DNA of 64,000 nt from Eucommia ulmoides. Its lineage: Eukaryota > Streptophyta > Magnoliopsida > Garryales > Eucommiaceae. Shown here piece by piece: positions 24,656 through 36,930 of the stretch. The notes beneath the pieces were generated by a model that was not told the origin of the DNA, searched no databases, and saw only the letters and a program-made list of their open reading frames with translations. Location: contig CM028338.1 in NCBI GenBank assembly GCA_016647705.1, positions 22,899,577 to 22,963,576 on the forward strand, given 5' to 3'. Position 1 is the stretch's first letter, and every line of letters begins with the position of its first letter. The position numbers and the translations under genes were made by a program.

Positions 24656-27654
24656 GCCAACAGTAGATAATTTGTGGCATTCAGGTTTTACAAATATGTT
24701 GAAAAAATTGAAGAAATACACACGCATACTTGGCATAATGCAATTCATAGCTTGTTGATCATACAGCAAAACACCCTACAGCTTGAGAAGGTGAAAGGAT
24801 TTGTTCTTGCATTTTTTGGTTCGTCAAAACATAACTCATTTTCATTTTGAAATGTCCATTTAATCTCAATAACCAAAATAAATTGAATAATTACTAATAA
24901 ACTGTCAAATTTGTCTAATATTGGTTTTGCAAGCATTTCAATGTGATCAAGAAAGATAAGGACACATGCCTACAGTTTGTGAAGTGAGATCTTTCAAAAT
25001 TGACAATGGACACGTTGAAAAACGTATTGAATAAGGGTACACATCATGGCCCAGATATCAGGGTAAGTGGATATTTATGTACTTCTTTATAATATTTTAT
25101 GTGTACATTATTTATTCCACTTAAAAGTACATAAGCAGCGTACGTACTGCATACATACTGTTTAGTAGATATCTATTGAAAATACATATATGTAGTAGAT
25201 ATCTACTTGAAAATACACATCCTTAGTGATATCTACTGAAAATGCCATGTTGACAGGTTAATCCAAATACTCTAAAAATGACAAGAAATGAGACCAAAAT
25301 GATAACACGCTAATGATTTAAAAAATAAGCATGCTGGAAAATGAGAGAAATTCAGAATCTCAAAAAACAAGGACAATGAAGAAGATTCATGGAGTGAGGA
25401 AGGTGGAGAAGATGAAAAGAACGGAGGGGAAGGCAAACCTGAGACTATGGCCTCCCATAGTACTCAGTTCAGTCACGGCATTCTGGACAGTCCGAATCGG
25501 ATGAATACACCTGATTTCACGTATTTCAATTGAAATGCATAAAAAATCGAAAATGAAGAAGGTGAAATCAGAAAAGCAAATGAGGAACTACAAGCCAAAA
25601 TTGAGTGTTTGGAGCGCAAGAATGCAAAACTGAAACAAAAAAATAGCAAACTCAAAGGAAAAAAAAAAGGCAAGAGGAAAGAAAATTGCGGAGTTGAAGT
25701 TGGAATTGGTTGAGTTGAAAAAGACAAGTCCTTAGCCGAAAGAAGAAGCTGACAACAAAATAAGAGAATTGACAGAACAAATGGCTCAACAAAAGAAGAA
25801 AATGGACAACAAGTTCCAGAATTTGACGCTACTTTTAGCTCAAAGGAAGAAGGACCTCAAAATGCCAAAAAATAGTCCTTCTCCTCCAAACCCTGTTGTT
25901 GAAAAAGAAACTAAACAGCATCACGAAGATATCCATGTAGAGACGAGGCCCGAAGAAGATGAAGAAACAAAAAAAGTCAACAGAAAAACCAAGCGAAAGC
26001 TCAATGGTTAAAATGCTTAAACAGATAGATTAAGCACAGGAAAAAAAATGATTTTAAATATTTGGACATCAAAAAAGGCAGAAAGGATAAAGGAAAACAC
26101 GAACAAACGGTCGCACTCGACACATATGAGGCCCCAAAACAAAAACAAAAAATCAAAAAAAAAAAAAAGAGGTTGCCAAACTACCTAAGAGGCGTTAAAG
26201 TGAAGTAGCAATTTTACTATCCGATAAGGATTGGTGAAAGATAACTACCATTTTCAAAATCGAACGGCTAAGGTAATACAAAATACACATCAACAAACAT
26301 ATTTTTATATATTCTAGTCATATAAAATCGCATGAAAAAATGTTAACCATATCTTATATAATACACAACGCAAATGTCTACAATGGAAAATATAGTGCTA
26401 TATCTCTCACAGATGTTATTTCACTTATGAACATGGGAGAACTAAGCAATTTTGTAAGTGAATATATTAAAAAAACATCGCACATATCATCATAAAAAGT
26501 GCAGTACCAAAAATCAAATTTGATTGTAGGTTGTAGATAGCTACACAGAGTTCTTAAGGGACAAGAATGTCGAATTAGAAATATTTTTGAAAAATGAAGG
26601 AATTCCTATCGGTGACCGCTCATACTTTATAACAAGCTATTGCTGGGTATGTTTGGGTACATTTATATGTCTATTTGATCCATTATAATTTAATGAAAAA
26701 AAACAATACGTACATATATATTTTAATTGAGTGGATATCAACTGAATTCTATCATTTATTCAGTGGATATTAATTGAATTATTTCAATTATTTACTGGAT
26801 ATTAACTGAATCATAAATTGTCCCTATTTCTTACAAAATTGGGTTAAGGACATATCCACAATGTCAATTGAAAAGATGTTGAATACCCAAATCAATGAAT
26901 CGTTGAAAGGCAACTATCGATACATTCACTTCCCCATCAACACAATAGCTGACAGGCCAAATCATTGGACGTTGCTTGTGTTTGACACGAGTGAGGCAAA
27001 ATGGAGACACTATAATTGCTCCAAGCAAAAGTCGGCACCCGAGATCCATACTTCAAAGACACATTGCTAATGGTAATAAAATTCATGTTTTGTTTCCATT
27101 CTTATCTTAAATGTTAGATAATAATACTTTAATTTAAAATTTTATTTCTTTTCTAGAGAAAGTATGTAATGGATATCATCAAATATCTTGGAGAAGATGG
27201 TGAAGAGTTACAAATAACCCATACTGAAATTCATCTAACAAGCGTCAAGGACAGTCCACAACAAATACGAGGATCGTAAGTATTTACGTCATTACACATT
27301 TTTTAATGGAATGTAAACTATATATAGACTCAAATATATCAACTTTGAATGTTAGGTTGGATTGTGGGACAATAGTTTTGTTTATAATAGACCAAACAGC
27401 CTAGGGGATGTCAATTGTATCATTCGAAAATGAGAATAAAGTGAAAAAATCGATGATAAAATATCAAGCAAAAATTGTGAATGCATTTTTGAATGATAAG
27501 GCCAAATCATGGACACTTGAAAAGTTTGAGGCAACGAAACACGGTGATCAAGGAGGAACACTGCTGACCCTAAAGATAATGCATCTCGAGATGAAGATGT
27601 GGAAATTGAAGAAGTAGAAATGAATGTGCAATCACAAGAAATATTTGATAATGT

Positions 27655-28740
27655 TTGGAAATGTAGTACTATGTTTTGTTGTTTACATTGGTTGTTCAAC
27701 AGTATGTTTGTATATACAATTTTGGTACTTGGTGGCAATATAGTTGTTCACCATACATAATCATGAAAAAAAACCTATTTAATGGATATCTACTGTTGTG
27801 TATATTATTTGATGTGTAATGTGTTTACAGTCTTTGTTCCACCAAGAAAATGTAAACAAACGGCATATTTTGTAATTTCAGTGGATTTCTACTGAAAAAT
27901 ACACATCTTAGTGGATATCTTCTAAACAGAACCCCAGTTGACAAATGAAACAGTGTACTGCTCGCATTATTTGTTCACATTGGTTGCCAAATATCTGTTC
28001 AAACAATGTATTTGGATATACAAAATTTGGTACTTTGTGACAGCATATTTCTTCACCATATATATCATGAAAAAACCTATTAAATGGACAATATTTTTTC
28101 ACAATATGAAAATGTAAAGAAACAGTATATTTTAAACATTTCAGTAGATATCTACTTAAAATTACACATCCTTAGTGGATATCTTCAAAACAGAACCCCA
28201 GCTACAAATGAAACAGTGTACTGGTCTTATTAATTTGTTCACATTGGCTGCCAAATATCTATTCAAAAAATATATTTGTATATACAAAATTTGGTACTTT
28301 GTGGCAGTATATTTCTTCACCATATATATCATCAAAATATCTATTTAATGAATATCCACTGTTGTATATATTATTTGATGTATAATGTGTTTATAGTCTT
28401 TGTTCCACTAAGAAAATGTGAACAAACAACATATTTTAAAATTTCAGTAAATATCTACGGATAAATACACATCCTTAGTGGATATCTTCTTAATAGAACC
28501 AAAATTGACAAATGAAACAGTGTACACTCTTGTTCACATTGGCTGCCAATATCTGTTCAAACAGTGTATTTGTATATACAAAATTTGGTACTTAGTGGCA
28601 GTATATTTCTTCACCATATATATCATGAAAAACGTATTAAATGGACAGTCTTTGTTTTCACTACGAAAATGTAAACAAACAGTATATTTTAAAATTTCAA
28701 TAGATATCTACTGAAAAATACACATTCTTAGTGCATATTA
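27655..28740. repeat. Tandem repeats of about 250-300 bp between the converging MULE genes
   Basis: About four imperfect units share AAATTTGGTACTTTGTGGCA, TTCTTCACCATATATATCAT, TTGTTCACATTGGCTGCCAA and a GTGGATATCTTCT block. They lie between the end of the Ulp1-like gene and the end of the transposase. They are non-coding. Confidence 0.75.
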
Positions 28741-28832
28741 AGAAGACATCAAATGCATTGAGATAAAAACATTAACAAAGCAGTACAATATACAACTAAA
28801 CAAAAAAAAAAATACAGATTGCAACCTCTTTT

Positions 28833-31121
28833 TCAAATTGTAGTCTTGCACGTCTTCCGATTGTGGTTCGCATATTGCTTGCACCGACTACACCGAATTT
28901 ACTTTACTTTATCCCCTTTCGATGCAATCCACTTCTTCTTTTAACGCCCAGCTAGTCGGCATGTTTGAGGCGGTAACACAATAGCTGTTGCACTATCATA
29001 AACAGGTCTTCCAAGAGTAAGGACAAAAAAATACCCTCCAAATACGCACTACGATAGAAATCAACACGAAAGAATTCTTCAACATAATCATTCAAATTCT
29101 CTGCCCCCCATTCCCCCGATTTTTGAATGGCGGCGCAAGCATGTGCACACAGAAAACCTTTCAATTGCCATTGGAAACATGAACAAGTCTGATTCACAAT
29201 ATCCACTGAGACTAATGGGTGGCAAAACACTTCAAAGTTCCCTTGAGAGCATACCCCCACCAACCACGTCCTACCGCTCTCAACATATTCTAACTTCTTC
29301 TCCCAAAATAGACAAATGACACCAAACATCTTAATTGAAATAATTCTTCTACTCAATATGTGGTCCATAAGCTATACTCTAACGCTACGTTTGGTATGCT
29401 GGAATGGAATAGAATGGAATGGAATTAGTGTGGTATTGGAATGAATATGTTATTGGAATGGAATGGCCATTACCATTCCTATATTTGGTGATAAATAGGA
29501 TTAAACATGGTATTAGAATGACCATTACCATTCTTATGTTTGGTTATAAAATACATTAAACATAGTATTGGAATGACCGATAAATAAAAATGAAATAATA
29601 TGCTTAAATATTCGAAAATTTTAGAACAAAATTTTGGGAACATAATAGAATTATTCAGAGACACTAAATAAATGTCACCTAAGTTATCTTTTAACCCGAC
29701 ACTAAAGGACTTGGAAGTACTTTTGTGTTTATGTTTCTCTTTTTTTCTGTTCCCAAAAAAAACTTATAATTAAAACAAAAAAAAAAAACGATTTGCATAT
29801 ATTTTGATTCTAGGATTTTGTTGTAAAAATCTGAGAATAGAACAAAACAAATTTTCTCCTATTTTACTGATTCTGTTCCAATCATTTTGTTAACAGACTT
29901 AAGATATAGAAACATCAAATCTCCCTCATGCCTCACTTGTTTAGTGTTTCTGTTCTCATAAATTGGGAATACAAATAAATATATGGGGGAAAAGTTATTT
30001 ATTCCGAGTTTTATATCTTTGTTCCGGGTTTTCTTGGAACAAAAACAAAAATTTGGGAACAAAAACAAAAACGAAAATCTGGGAACAAAAACAAAAATAT
30101 GGAAACAAAAACATAAATATGTTCCCAAATTTCTGTTTTTGTTTTTGTTCCTAGATTTCTATTTTTGTTCCCATATTTCTGTTTTCGTTCCCAGATTTCT
30201 GTTTTTGTTTTTGTTCCCAGATTTCGTTCCCATATTTCTATTTTTGTTCCATGTTTTCTGGGAATAAAAACATGAAAGCAACACCACCATATTTTTGTTT
30301 TTGTTTCCAGAATTTTATTTTCTGTTATAAAAAATACGGAAACAGAAGTATTAATCATTCTTCTTACATAATACCTCATTTCATTTGGGATTGACTAATC
30401 CCATAAGTTGTGAGATTAGTTATTACTTGAGAATGAGAATGAAAACCAATCCCACCAACCAAACATTATAATGGAATGGTCATTCCCAACTTCATTTCAA
30501 TCCCAAGATGAATCCCATGTACCAAATATGACCTAATTGTATCAATACATTCCATTATGGGAAGGTGTCGGATTTTAACAATCCAAGCGTGAAACGATTC
30601 GGCAAGATTTGAATACATCTCGTCGTATTATTGTCCAACAAAAAAGGCCTTAGCTCAATTCTCAGGAGGTAACTTATTCAAGAATAAAATAACCCTTGGT
30701 CCACCTTCAATAATAAGTCTATTTCTATGCATGGCAAACCCATCAACAGTTGGTGCAAACGGACACTGATCAAGTCTATGAAGCAGATTTTTTTTAGCCC
30801 ATTATCTCTCCTATTTAGTTTATCTCTTAGGTTACACTTCAAATTATGTAAAACAAGCATGGGGGAATTCAGAAAGACAGTACGTACAACTTGAATCAAA
30901 CCTGGTTGTCGATCGAAAATGAAAGTAATGCGCCACTCATTAGAAATAGTAAGTAACAATTGTTGTGCAAACCACATTCAATTGTCGTCATTCTCCGCAT
31001 CGACAATAGCAAAAGCCAAAACATATAAACATCCTAAACCCTAAACCCTAAACATATAAAAATCAAAACATATTTCACTTAAAAACACAATAAACAGCTT
31101 TAAAACACAAACAGAAACTGG

Positions 31122-31160
<39 letters not shown>

Positions 31161-32270
31161 AGAATATAACCTTCATTCTTGTCCTTCGTAGATGCAACAA
31201 TCAATGTTCCCTTATATCGACTCTGGAGGAATGTTCTGTCCATAAACAACATAGGCCGGCAAAACTTGAAGCCTTCAATGCATGCATTAAAAGATACAAA
31301 AATTCTCTTAAAATGACCAAACTCTGGTCATACTCCAAAAAACCGTGGATGCTTGGGTTTGTCGACTGGAAAACACTAATATACATCCTCAATAAGTCGT
31401 ATGATGCGATATAATCACCATATAATAAATTCCGAGCCTTGTCCACCCCTATCCATGCATGATTGTATGTTATCTCTAATCCATACGTGTTCTTGAAACA
31501 GAAACAACATCAACAGGGCGTTTAAGTGGATTTCCACGAATCTCAACTGTCTATTCACTTGCAATAACATCGGAACTCATCCTTTTCTTTTTGCAAAACC
31601 GAAATGACGCACCCCAAGTGTGTATGTTATCTAACTTTCTAATTACAAAAATTCCAGTAATAATGTCAGCTTTAGCATGGACATTCCACTTATAAGAAAT
31701 GGAATCCCTACGACTGCATGCAGCATTGACTCGAACACTGTCATTCTTCAAATAATCGAAATGAAACCCAACCTCAATTGAATACTTGACTAGATCACTA
31801 CAAAATTCATCTATTCCCCAATCAAAATGTTGACCCACCTCTCTAATAAGGGTGGACCACGGCTTAGAACGATGATTTTTCGCATGGTTGACACAATAAG
31901 ATCCAAGAAAATCGATCCCTTCATCATCTGGGGATGAGTCACGTCTCTCAATTGATAATTTGTTACAACTTGCAGAATTACCCAACACTAGCTCATCGAC
32001 ACTCTCTTTCACAACAATATTCAAGTATCCCAAATTTAACAACTTAACTAACTCTAATAAAGCTGAAAAGTCATTCGGGTCACTCAAAATATAGTTTGAT
32101 TGTCCCACAATTGAATAGGATATGCGTAATGAGTTACGTTGCAACACATTCCATTGCTCAATCAACTTATCAACTAACACATCATATGTATATCTTTCAT
32201 CCACTCTCATCAAACACGTTTCCTCACCAAACATACACACCATGATTAAACCTCCCATTATCAAATACAA
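28833..32270 (-). pseudogene. MULE transposase (MURA type), broken
   Basis: Reads right to left. An N-terminal PB1-like and MuDR DNA-binding part is open for 239 codons (32270-31554; ends ...KKKRMSSDVIASE, then TAG). The catalytic core follows after frame changes: DKARNLLYGDYIASYD, KFCRPMLFMDRTFL with the first Asp (about 31240), an intron with a long A-run (about 31119-31156), then TFIFDRQPGL with the second Asp (about 30915). After the MITE comes the SWIM zinc finger CSCFQWQLKGFLCAHACAAI (about 29190-29130) and a C-terminal knuckle RCSRCKQYANHNRKTC ending at TGA 28833. The usual DGTF is DRTF here. Nonsense codons (one after DDN near 30970), frame shifts and the 1.15-kb MITE show a dead gene. 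The family cuts and pastes MULE ends in the nucleus. Confidence 0.85.
29383..30533. mobile_element. PIF/Harbinger-type MITE in the transposase
   Basis: Terminal repeats CGCTACGTTTGGTATGCTGG and, inward from the right, GGTCATATTTGGTACATGGG, flanked by TAA on both sides (29380-29382, 30534-30536), the three-base duplication of PIF/Harbinger. Subterminal GGAATGGAAT/ATTCCATT words occur at both ends. The centre (about 30020-30270) is a head-to-head array of GGGAACAAAAACAAAAAT-like units. No transposase. Confidence 0.8.
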
Positions 32271-32759
32271 AACTGCAAATTCAAAAAAAAAAACATAATA
32301 TTACATTGCAGTATAAACATCAAAAACATTTAAGTGGAAATCCACACACTAAAGAGGATATCCACTTAAACAGTATCAACACACAAAAAAAATTGGAAAA
32401 CAACACATTCAACCCTAGAATACATTATAATACACGATAGGCAACAGCAAAGAACACATGACACTTGAAAAAAGGAACACATAACAATGAAAGACTAAAC
32501 ATCTAATGCAATGCACGAAAAAAAATCTAATGCAATGGATGAACAATAAAGAACAAGAACAAACCAATAAATCAACAAGAACAAACAAAGAATAAAGAAC
32601 ACAAACAACAAATCTTAATCGAAAATCGAATATCACCTAAAATCAGGAACGGTAATCTAGTCAATTTTGCACAGCATGAGCAACTCAAATCTGAATGCAC
32701 AACCTACAAAATTCATCATCGTCACTTCAAATATGATTTCAAACAACATAAACAAATAA
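32271..32759. other. Leader region of the MULE transposase
   Basis: Non-coding, AT-rich. Contains facing copies of the GTGGAAATCCAC / GGATATCCACTT motif near 32335-32368. No promoter could be fixed. Confidence 0.45.
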
Positions 32760-33215
32760 ATATGGAGCGAAAATAGAAATCGCAATGGCGAAGAGTAGCA
32801 AAAGGGGGCGAACAAGTCTCTGCCAATTCAAAACTTCCTTGATATATATATATATATATATACACACATACACGAATGGAAAAAAAGGAAACAAAAAGAG
32901 CATTCACCAGTAGTTTCAAATTCGAAATCGCAGCAGCAAAGAGGAGCAAAAAAGAGCGAACATATCTCTGCCAATGAGCGAACAGATATCAGCCAAATCA
33001 GACTTCCCTTATATATATATGAAGGGAAAAAAAGAAAATTTGAAATTCAAAAATCGCCTTGGTGAAGAATCGCAAAAATGAGCACTCATATCTCTGACAA
33101 TGAGCGAAACATATATCTGACAATGAGCGAACATATCTCTGACAATGATTGAAACATATCAGACTCCTTTATACTTCCCTTATATATATATAAGAAGGGA
33201 AAAAAAAGAAAAAGA
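32760..33215. repeat. Subterminal tandem repeats of the MULE
   Basis: Three imperfect units of about 150 bp, each with GAAATCGCA..GGCGAAGA, ..GAGCGAACATATCTCTG.. and CTTCCCTTATATATATA followed by GAAGGGAAAAAAAG. They lie just inside the right end of the MULE and do not code. Confidence 0.65.
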
Positions 33216-33489
33216 AATAAGTTTTCCAAGTCAACAAAAGACTTTTTAAGTCAAAATTCTTAAAATGGAAGTTTTGACCAACCTTTATCCAGCTGGGAAA
33301 AAAGAATTTTAGAAGATATCCCTACTTTTTTTTTTATTAGTTAACGAATTTTAGGACCATTGGGTAAGGTACATTTAATAACAATCGTTCACTTAATACA
33401 TTAATGTACTTATTGCGTTTGATAAAAATAAAATAATCAGTTAAATATAGATATATATTTTGAGTGATTTGTTTTTTACTTATCATGTG

Positions 33490-36400
33490 ACATGCATGTG
33501 AGGTCACGCTTGCTATGGAACCCGATGATTTTGTTGGGGTTCCAGGGAGCAAAACCGAGGACGACAGTCATACGGACTATGATTTTGAACCATCTCAGCA
33601 TAATGTTCTAGCCTGCCCAGAAAATATCATCCTTTGGATAAACCAAGGATTGGTTGGGACGTTTTTTGTGCTCGGGAACAATTATGTTGGGATTAATTAC
33701 GAAAATCTAGTTTTATAAGGGAAGGGAATCTGATAATAATTGTAACGGCCTATAGCTCCACAATCCTGCGAATTTCGTGGTATTAATGGAGAATGGACAA
33801 GATGTATTAAAGACTTGCCAAATAAGTCTTATCTCTCCTACAAATACTATAAGGGTGGTCTAGCCAAGGTACAAACAATTTTCCTAGCCTATACTCTGCC
33901 AATTTTTTATCAGAAGGCTACTTATTCCCGAATCCCAAATGAACTATTTCTAATCAAATGTTATTAGGCATCATCAGATTGGCGCAATCTGTAGGAAACA
34001 ATTATTTGTTTCTCACTCCAAGAAATTTCATTGTTAATTTGAGGTCCAGAATCATGACTTGTGAACAAGAAAACACGAGATAGCCGACTCATATAATGAA
34101 TGTGGGACGAATGTGGGCATCGGTCTTTCTGGCAAATCTCTTTCGTTGTTAATTGAATTAGTAAGTGAGCAAAGTAAACTTTCACAAAACTTGTAGATGA
34201 TGGCTAGCCTGAGTCAGCTACCACCACCCCCATCAATCCCACAAGGCTATGTGCCCCCTTAGAGTGAAGTACAGGCTATTGCAAAAGAAGGACAAAAATC
34301 CCAGCGAGAACGTCGTTGGGAGCTAGATCTACAAAGAAAATAGTGAGAACTCCGGCGTGAGTTGGACCGACTTCATAGAGAGAAGGAGGAGCTTCGGCAA
34401 ACATATACAATTCCTCGAGCAGGACAGGTGGCTCTACCTCTTGAGCAAGCAACAAGAGTCAATTCTGGGCTTGGTCAAATGGTGCAACCTTCTCGATTAG
34501 GGGTGTGCAATGGATCAGTTCAACCCGCTAAAACCGTCTAAACCGCCTAAATTGCACCGACAAAAATTCGTTCAATACTAACCCACACATTGTGCGGGTC
34601 ATAAACCTTAAAACCGGTACATAAATGGGTGGGTTACGGTTTGGTCCATTTTCTTACGGGTTCAACCCGCCCACCAAGTAGAACACAAAAAGACGTCATT
34701 TTGTGATGATATAAATAATATCTAAGTCATAGCCTACGGTTTCTATATGTTCTAACCACTGTCGATCATTTCTCTTGCATCTTGTTCTCTTTGTTCTTCC
34801 TAAATTCTAATTCATTTTTCGTCTTTGTGAACATTTCTTCCTAAATTTATTTGCCACCTTGGGCAATCCACAGTTCTAGTTAGCACAACCCGAAAATAGG
34901 TCCAACCCGCACACTATTGGGTAACCTACGGTTTAAACTAGTCAACCCGCACGTCATTGGGCGGTCCACAGTTCAAATTAGTCCAACCCACCTAGTATTG
35001 GTTTGGTCTGTGATTTTGGTCCAAACTACCCTTTGCATACCCCTATTCTCGATCTTCAGAGAAGGGGAACGCATTTCCTATCCCAAGGAACACTCATGTC
35101 AATGCTCGGGCAAGTGGGAGAGGGGCTAATTTGTATCCCGATGATCTTCCCTACTCTCTGGTGGCATTCTCGAGGACCCATTCGAACACTTACCGATCAA
35201 ATTAAGATTAACAATAAATATTTACCTCCAAGATTAGGTTAATGTTTTCAATGAGATGCTTATGCAGATCAAGAAATGAGAATCCAACGTCCAAGATATT
35301 GTGAAAAGGAATGCACCATCGTTTATTGGTTGTGTCTTAAGAGACAAGGTACCTTTGAATTTCAAACTACTATCTCATATTGGGATGCATGATGGGAATA
35401 CCAATCCTGTTGAGCACCTTGACTCCTACACACCCACATGGATCTGCATGGAGCTCCAGACTTAATCAAGTGTAAGTATTTTCAAGTGACTATAACCGGG
35501 ACTACCCGAAAGCGGTATAAGATGTTGAAGTAAGGCTAACAATTTAGACAAGTATGTAACCCTGGATCATGGGCACACCACTGACAACTGCTATGGATTG
35601 AAGAATGAGATTAAAGAACTCATTTGGAGAGGCCATTCAAAACAGGTCATGACTATCCAAGAACAAGTCGACCGATGAAAGAGGAGGGACAGAAAAGTCC
35701 TTAGGTCTGTGGAGAGGTAAGAACAATCGATGAGGGCTTCACCTTAGGAGGAATCTCTAGGACTGACTAGAAATCTCATTATTGGAAAGGAAAAAAGAAA
35801 AGTTGAAGAATATGTCTTCCAAGTGTCCAAAGCCTCAATAGCTAGCACAAGGCCATCACGTTCTTCGGGGAGGATCTTTGGGGGATCTATACTCCCACAT
35901 GATAATGCTTTGGTCCTGACCTTGTAAATTTCTAACTACAACATCAGACAAGTTTTTATCGACAATAAAAGTTTGGCAGAAATAATCTACTTAGTAACCT
36001 TCAACAACAAAAAAATGAGTGAGTCACGACAACCTAAAGTCCATGATGACAATATTGTTCAATTTTGGAGAGGAAACTATAAAACCAGTGGGGGTGGATC
36101 ATGCTGCAACTTACTATGGGAACAGAGCCAAGGCATTCTATATTGTATGCTAAGTTTATGGTAATAGACTGCCCATTTATCTATAATGCGATCATCATAA
36201 GACCTTGTTTGAATGCACTAAAGGTGATAACATCTACCTACCACTTAGCTATAAAATTCTAGACCAATAATTAGGTAAGGAAGGTGCGCGGGAGTCAAAA
36301 GTATTTCTCAGGAATGTTTCATAACAGAAATGGAAATCTCTCAATAGCAACTACAGAGACATGAAAAAGGAAAGGACGCCCTATTCGGGGATATGTTCAA

Positions 36401-36930
36401 ATTCTCGAGGATGGGTGACATCGTCGATCTGAGGATAAAGAATTTGAACCAAGCCCGACAGCATCCTAATAGGAATCAATTCACGTTAGGGTCCAACAGA
36501 TGATTAAGAACCAAACTATTCAAATTGGCTCATGTTACCCGAGGCCTTGAGATGTAAGCTAACCGACTTCATTTGATTAAATAGCAATGTGTTTTCTTGG
36601 TCACATAAAGATTTGACTAGGATAGATCCAAGTATTTCAATGCATCGTCTCTACATGGATCCCGAACATCCTTATGTCCAACGAAAAAGGAGAAAGTTCA
36701 GTCCAGAAATATAAAAGATCATTGTAGAAGAAATTAAGAAGTTACTTGTTGCAGATACCATTAAGGAAATCAACTTTCCCCTTTGGATGGCTAACGTGGT
36801 ATTGGTAAAAAATATGACTAGAAAGTAGCGAATGTCCATCGACTTTGTTGATCTCAACAAGGCCTTCTCAAAGGACTAATTTTCTCCCACAAAGATCGTC
36901 GTCATAATATATATAACCGCTAGATTTGAG
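33490..36930 (+). mobile_element. Decayed Tat-lineage Ty3/gypsy retrotransposon (limits approximate)
   Basis: A primer-binding-like GATTGGCGCAATCTGTAGGA at about 33973 resembles the TTGGCGCCGTCTGTGGGAA motif of plant gypsy elements, so the left part to about 33.97 kb is probably its 5' LTR. Gag follows (start near 34198; later EHLDSYT and the DHGHTTDNC knuckle near 35.56 kb). Reverse-transcriptase wording comes last: VQRKRRKFSPE, WMANVVLVK and MSIDFVDLNKAFSKD at about 36.67-36.9 kb, typical of the Tat lineage. RNase H, integrase and the 3' LTR are absent. There are many breaks and no coding capacity remains. A hAT MITE lies within gag. Confidence 0.65.
34498..35045. mobile_element. hAT-type MITE inside the gypsy fossil
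   Basis: Ends TAGGGGTGTGCAA and, inward from the right, TAGGGGTATGCAAA. A perfect 8-bp duplication TTCTCGAT lies at 34490-34497 and 35046-35053. The interior repeats CAACCCGC/GCGGGTT words and has no transposase. Confidence 0.9.

Larger units (their letters stand above)
16023..27618 (+). pseudogene. Ulp1 (C48)-protease-like gene of the MULE, interrupted
   Basis: Start chosen at MVNTRSS (16023), a usual opening for this family; a TAG follows seven codons in. After a repeat-filled intron come a basic segment (about 17030-17135) and a DUF1985-like domain (about 17250-17590: TWNQETNSFKIRG, DVRLLF, LYLYLLGTCLLAN) that resumes at 24661 beyond the LTR insertion (YVEKIEEIHTHTWHNAIHSL). A Lys/Glu-rich coiled-coil region lies at about 25540-26010, and then the cysteine-protease domain. 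Its catalytic signature is visible: His in NHWTLLVFD (about 26964) with the Asp, Gln in SPQQIRGS (about 27255) and Cys in LDCGTIV (about 27363). A TAG near 27402 follows the Cys motif. Ulp1-type enzymes cleave SUMO; in MULEs the gene is a captured passenger. The exon joints inferred around 27070-27360 fit GT-AG. It is not functional as it stands. Confidence 0.75.
15498..33333 (-). mobile_element. Large Mutator-like element (MULE) with transposase and Ulp1-like gene
   Basis: A composite unit bounded on the left by TAGGGGTATTGTCC (about 15496) and on the right, read inward, by TAGGGATATCTTCT (about 33333). These weakly similar ends are taken as degenerate terminal inverted repeats. No 9-bp target duplication could be matched, so the limits are approximate. 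Inside, a transposase (minus strand, 32270 to 28833) converges on a Ulp1-protease-like gene (plus strand, 16023 to 27618), the gene pair known from Ulp1-carrying plant MULEs (Kaonashi/KI-MULE in Arabidopsis, CUMULE in melon). Without its own insertions it would be roughly 9.6 kb. It was interrupted by an Athila/Tat-like LTR element and a PIF-type MITE, and both genes carry nonsense changes or shifts, so this copy is dead. Confidence 0.75.

Noticed and set aside
26864-27049. Minus-strand open frame opposite the Ulp1 domain
   Set aside because: Shadow of the protease exon; the plus strand has the HWTLLVFD motif.
29859-30379. Long open frames on both strands (up to about 120 codons)
   Set aside because: They come from the low-complexity palindromic array in the PIF-type MITE and resemble no protein.
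31119-31156. Long A-run, considered as a retroposed poly-A tail
   Set aside because: It lies in an intron of the MULE transposase with no retroposed sequence in front of it and no target duplication.
33515-33718. Open frame of 67 codons (MEPDDFVGVPGSKTEDD)
   Set aside because: Lies in the presumed LTR of the Tat-lineage fossil and matches nothing known to me.
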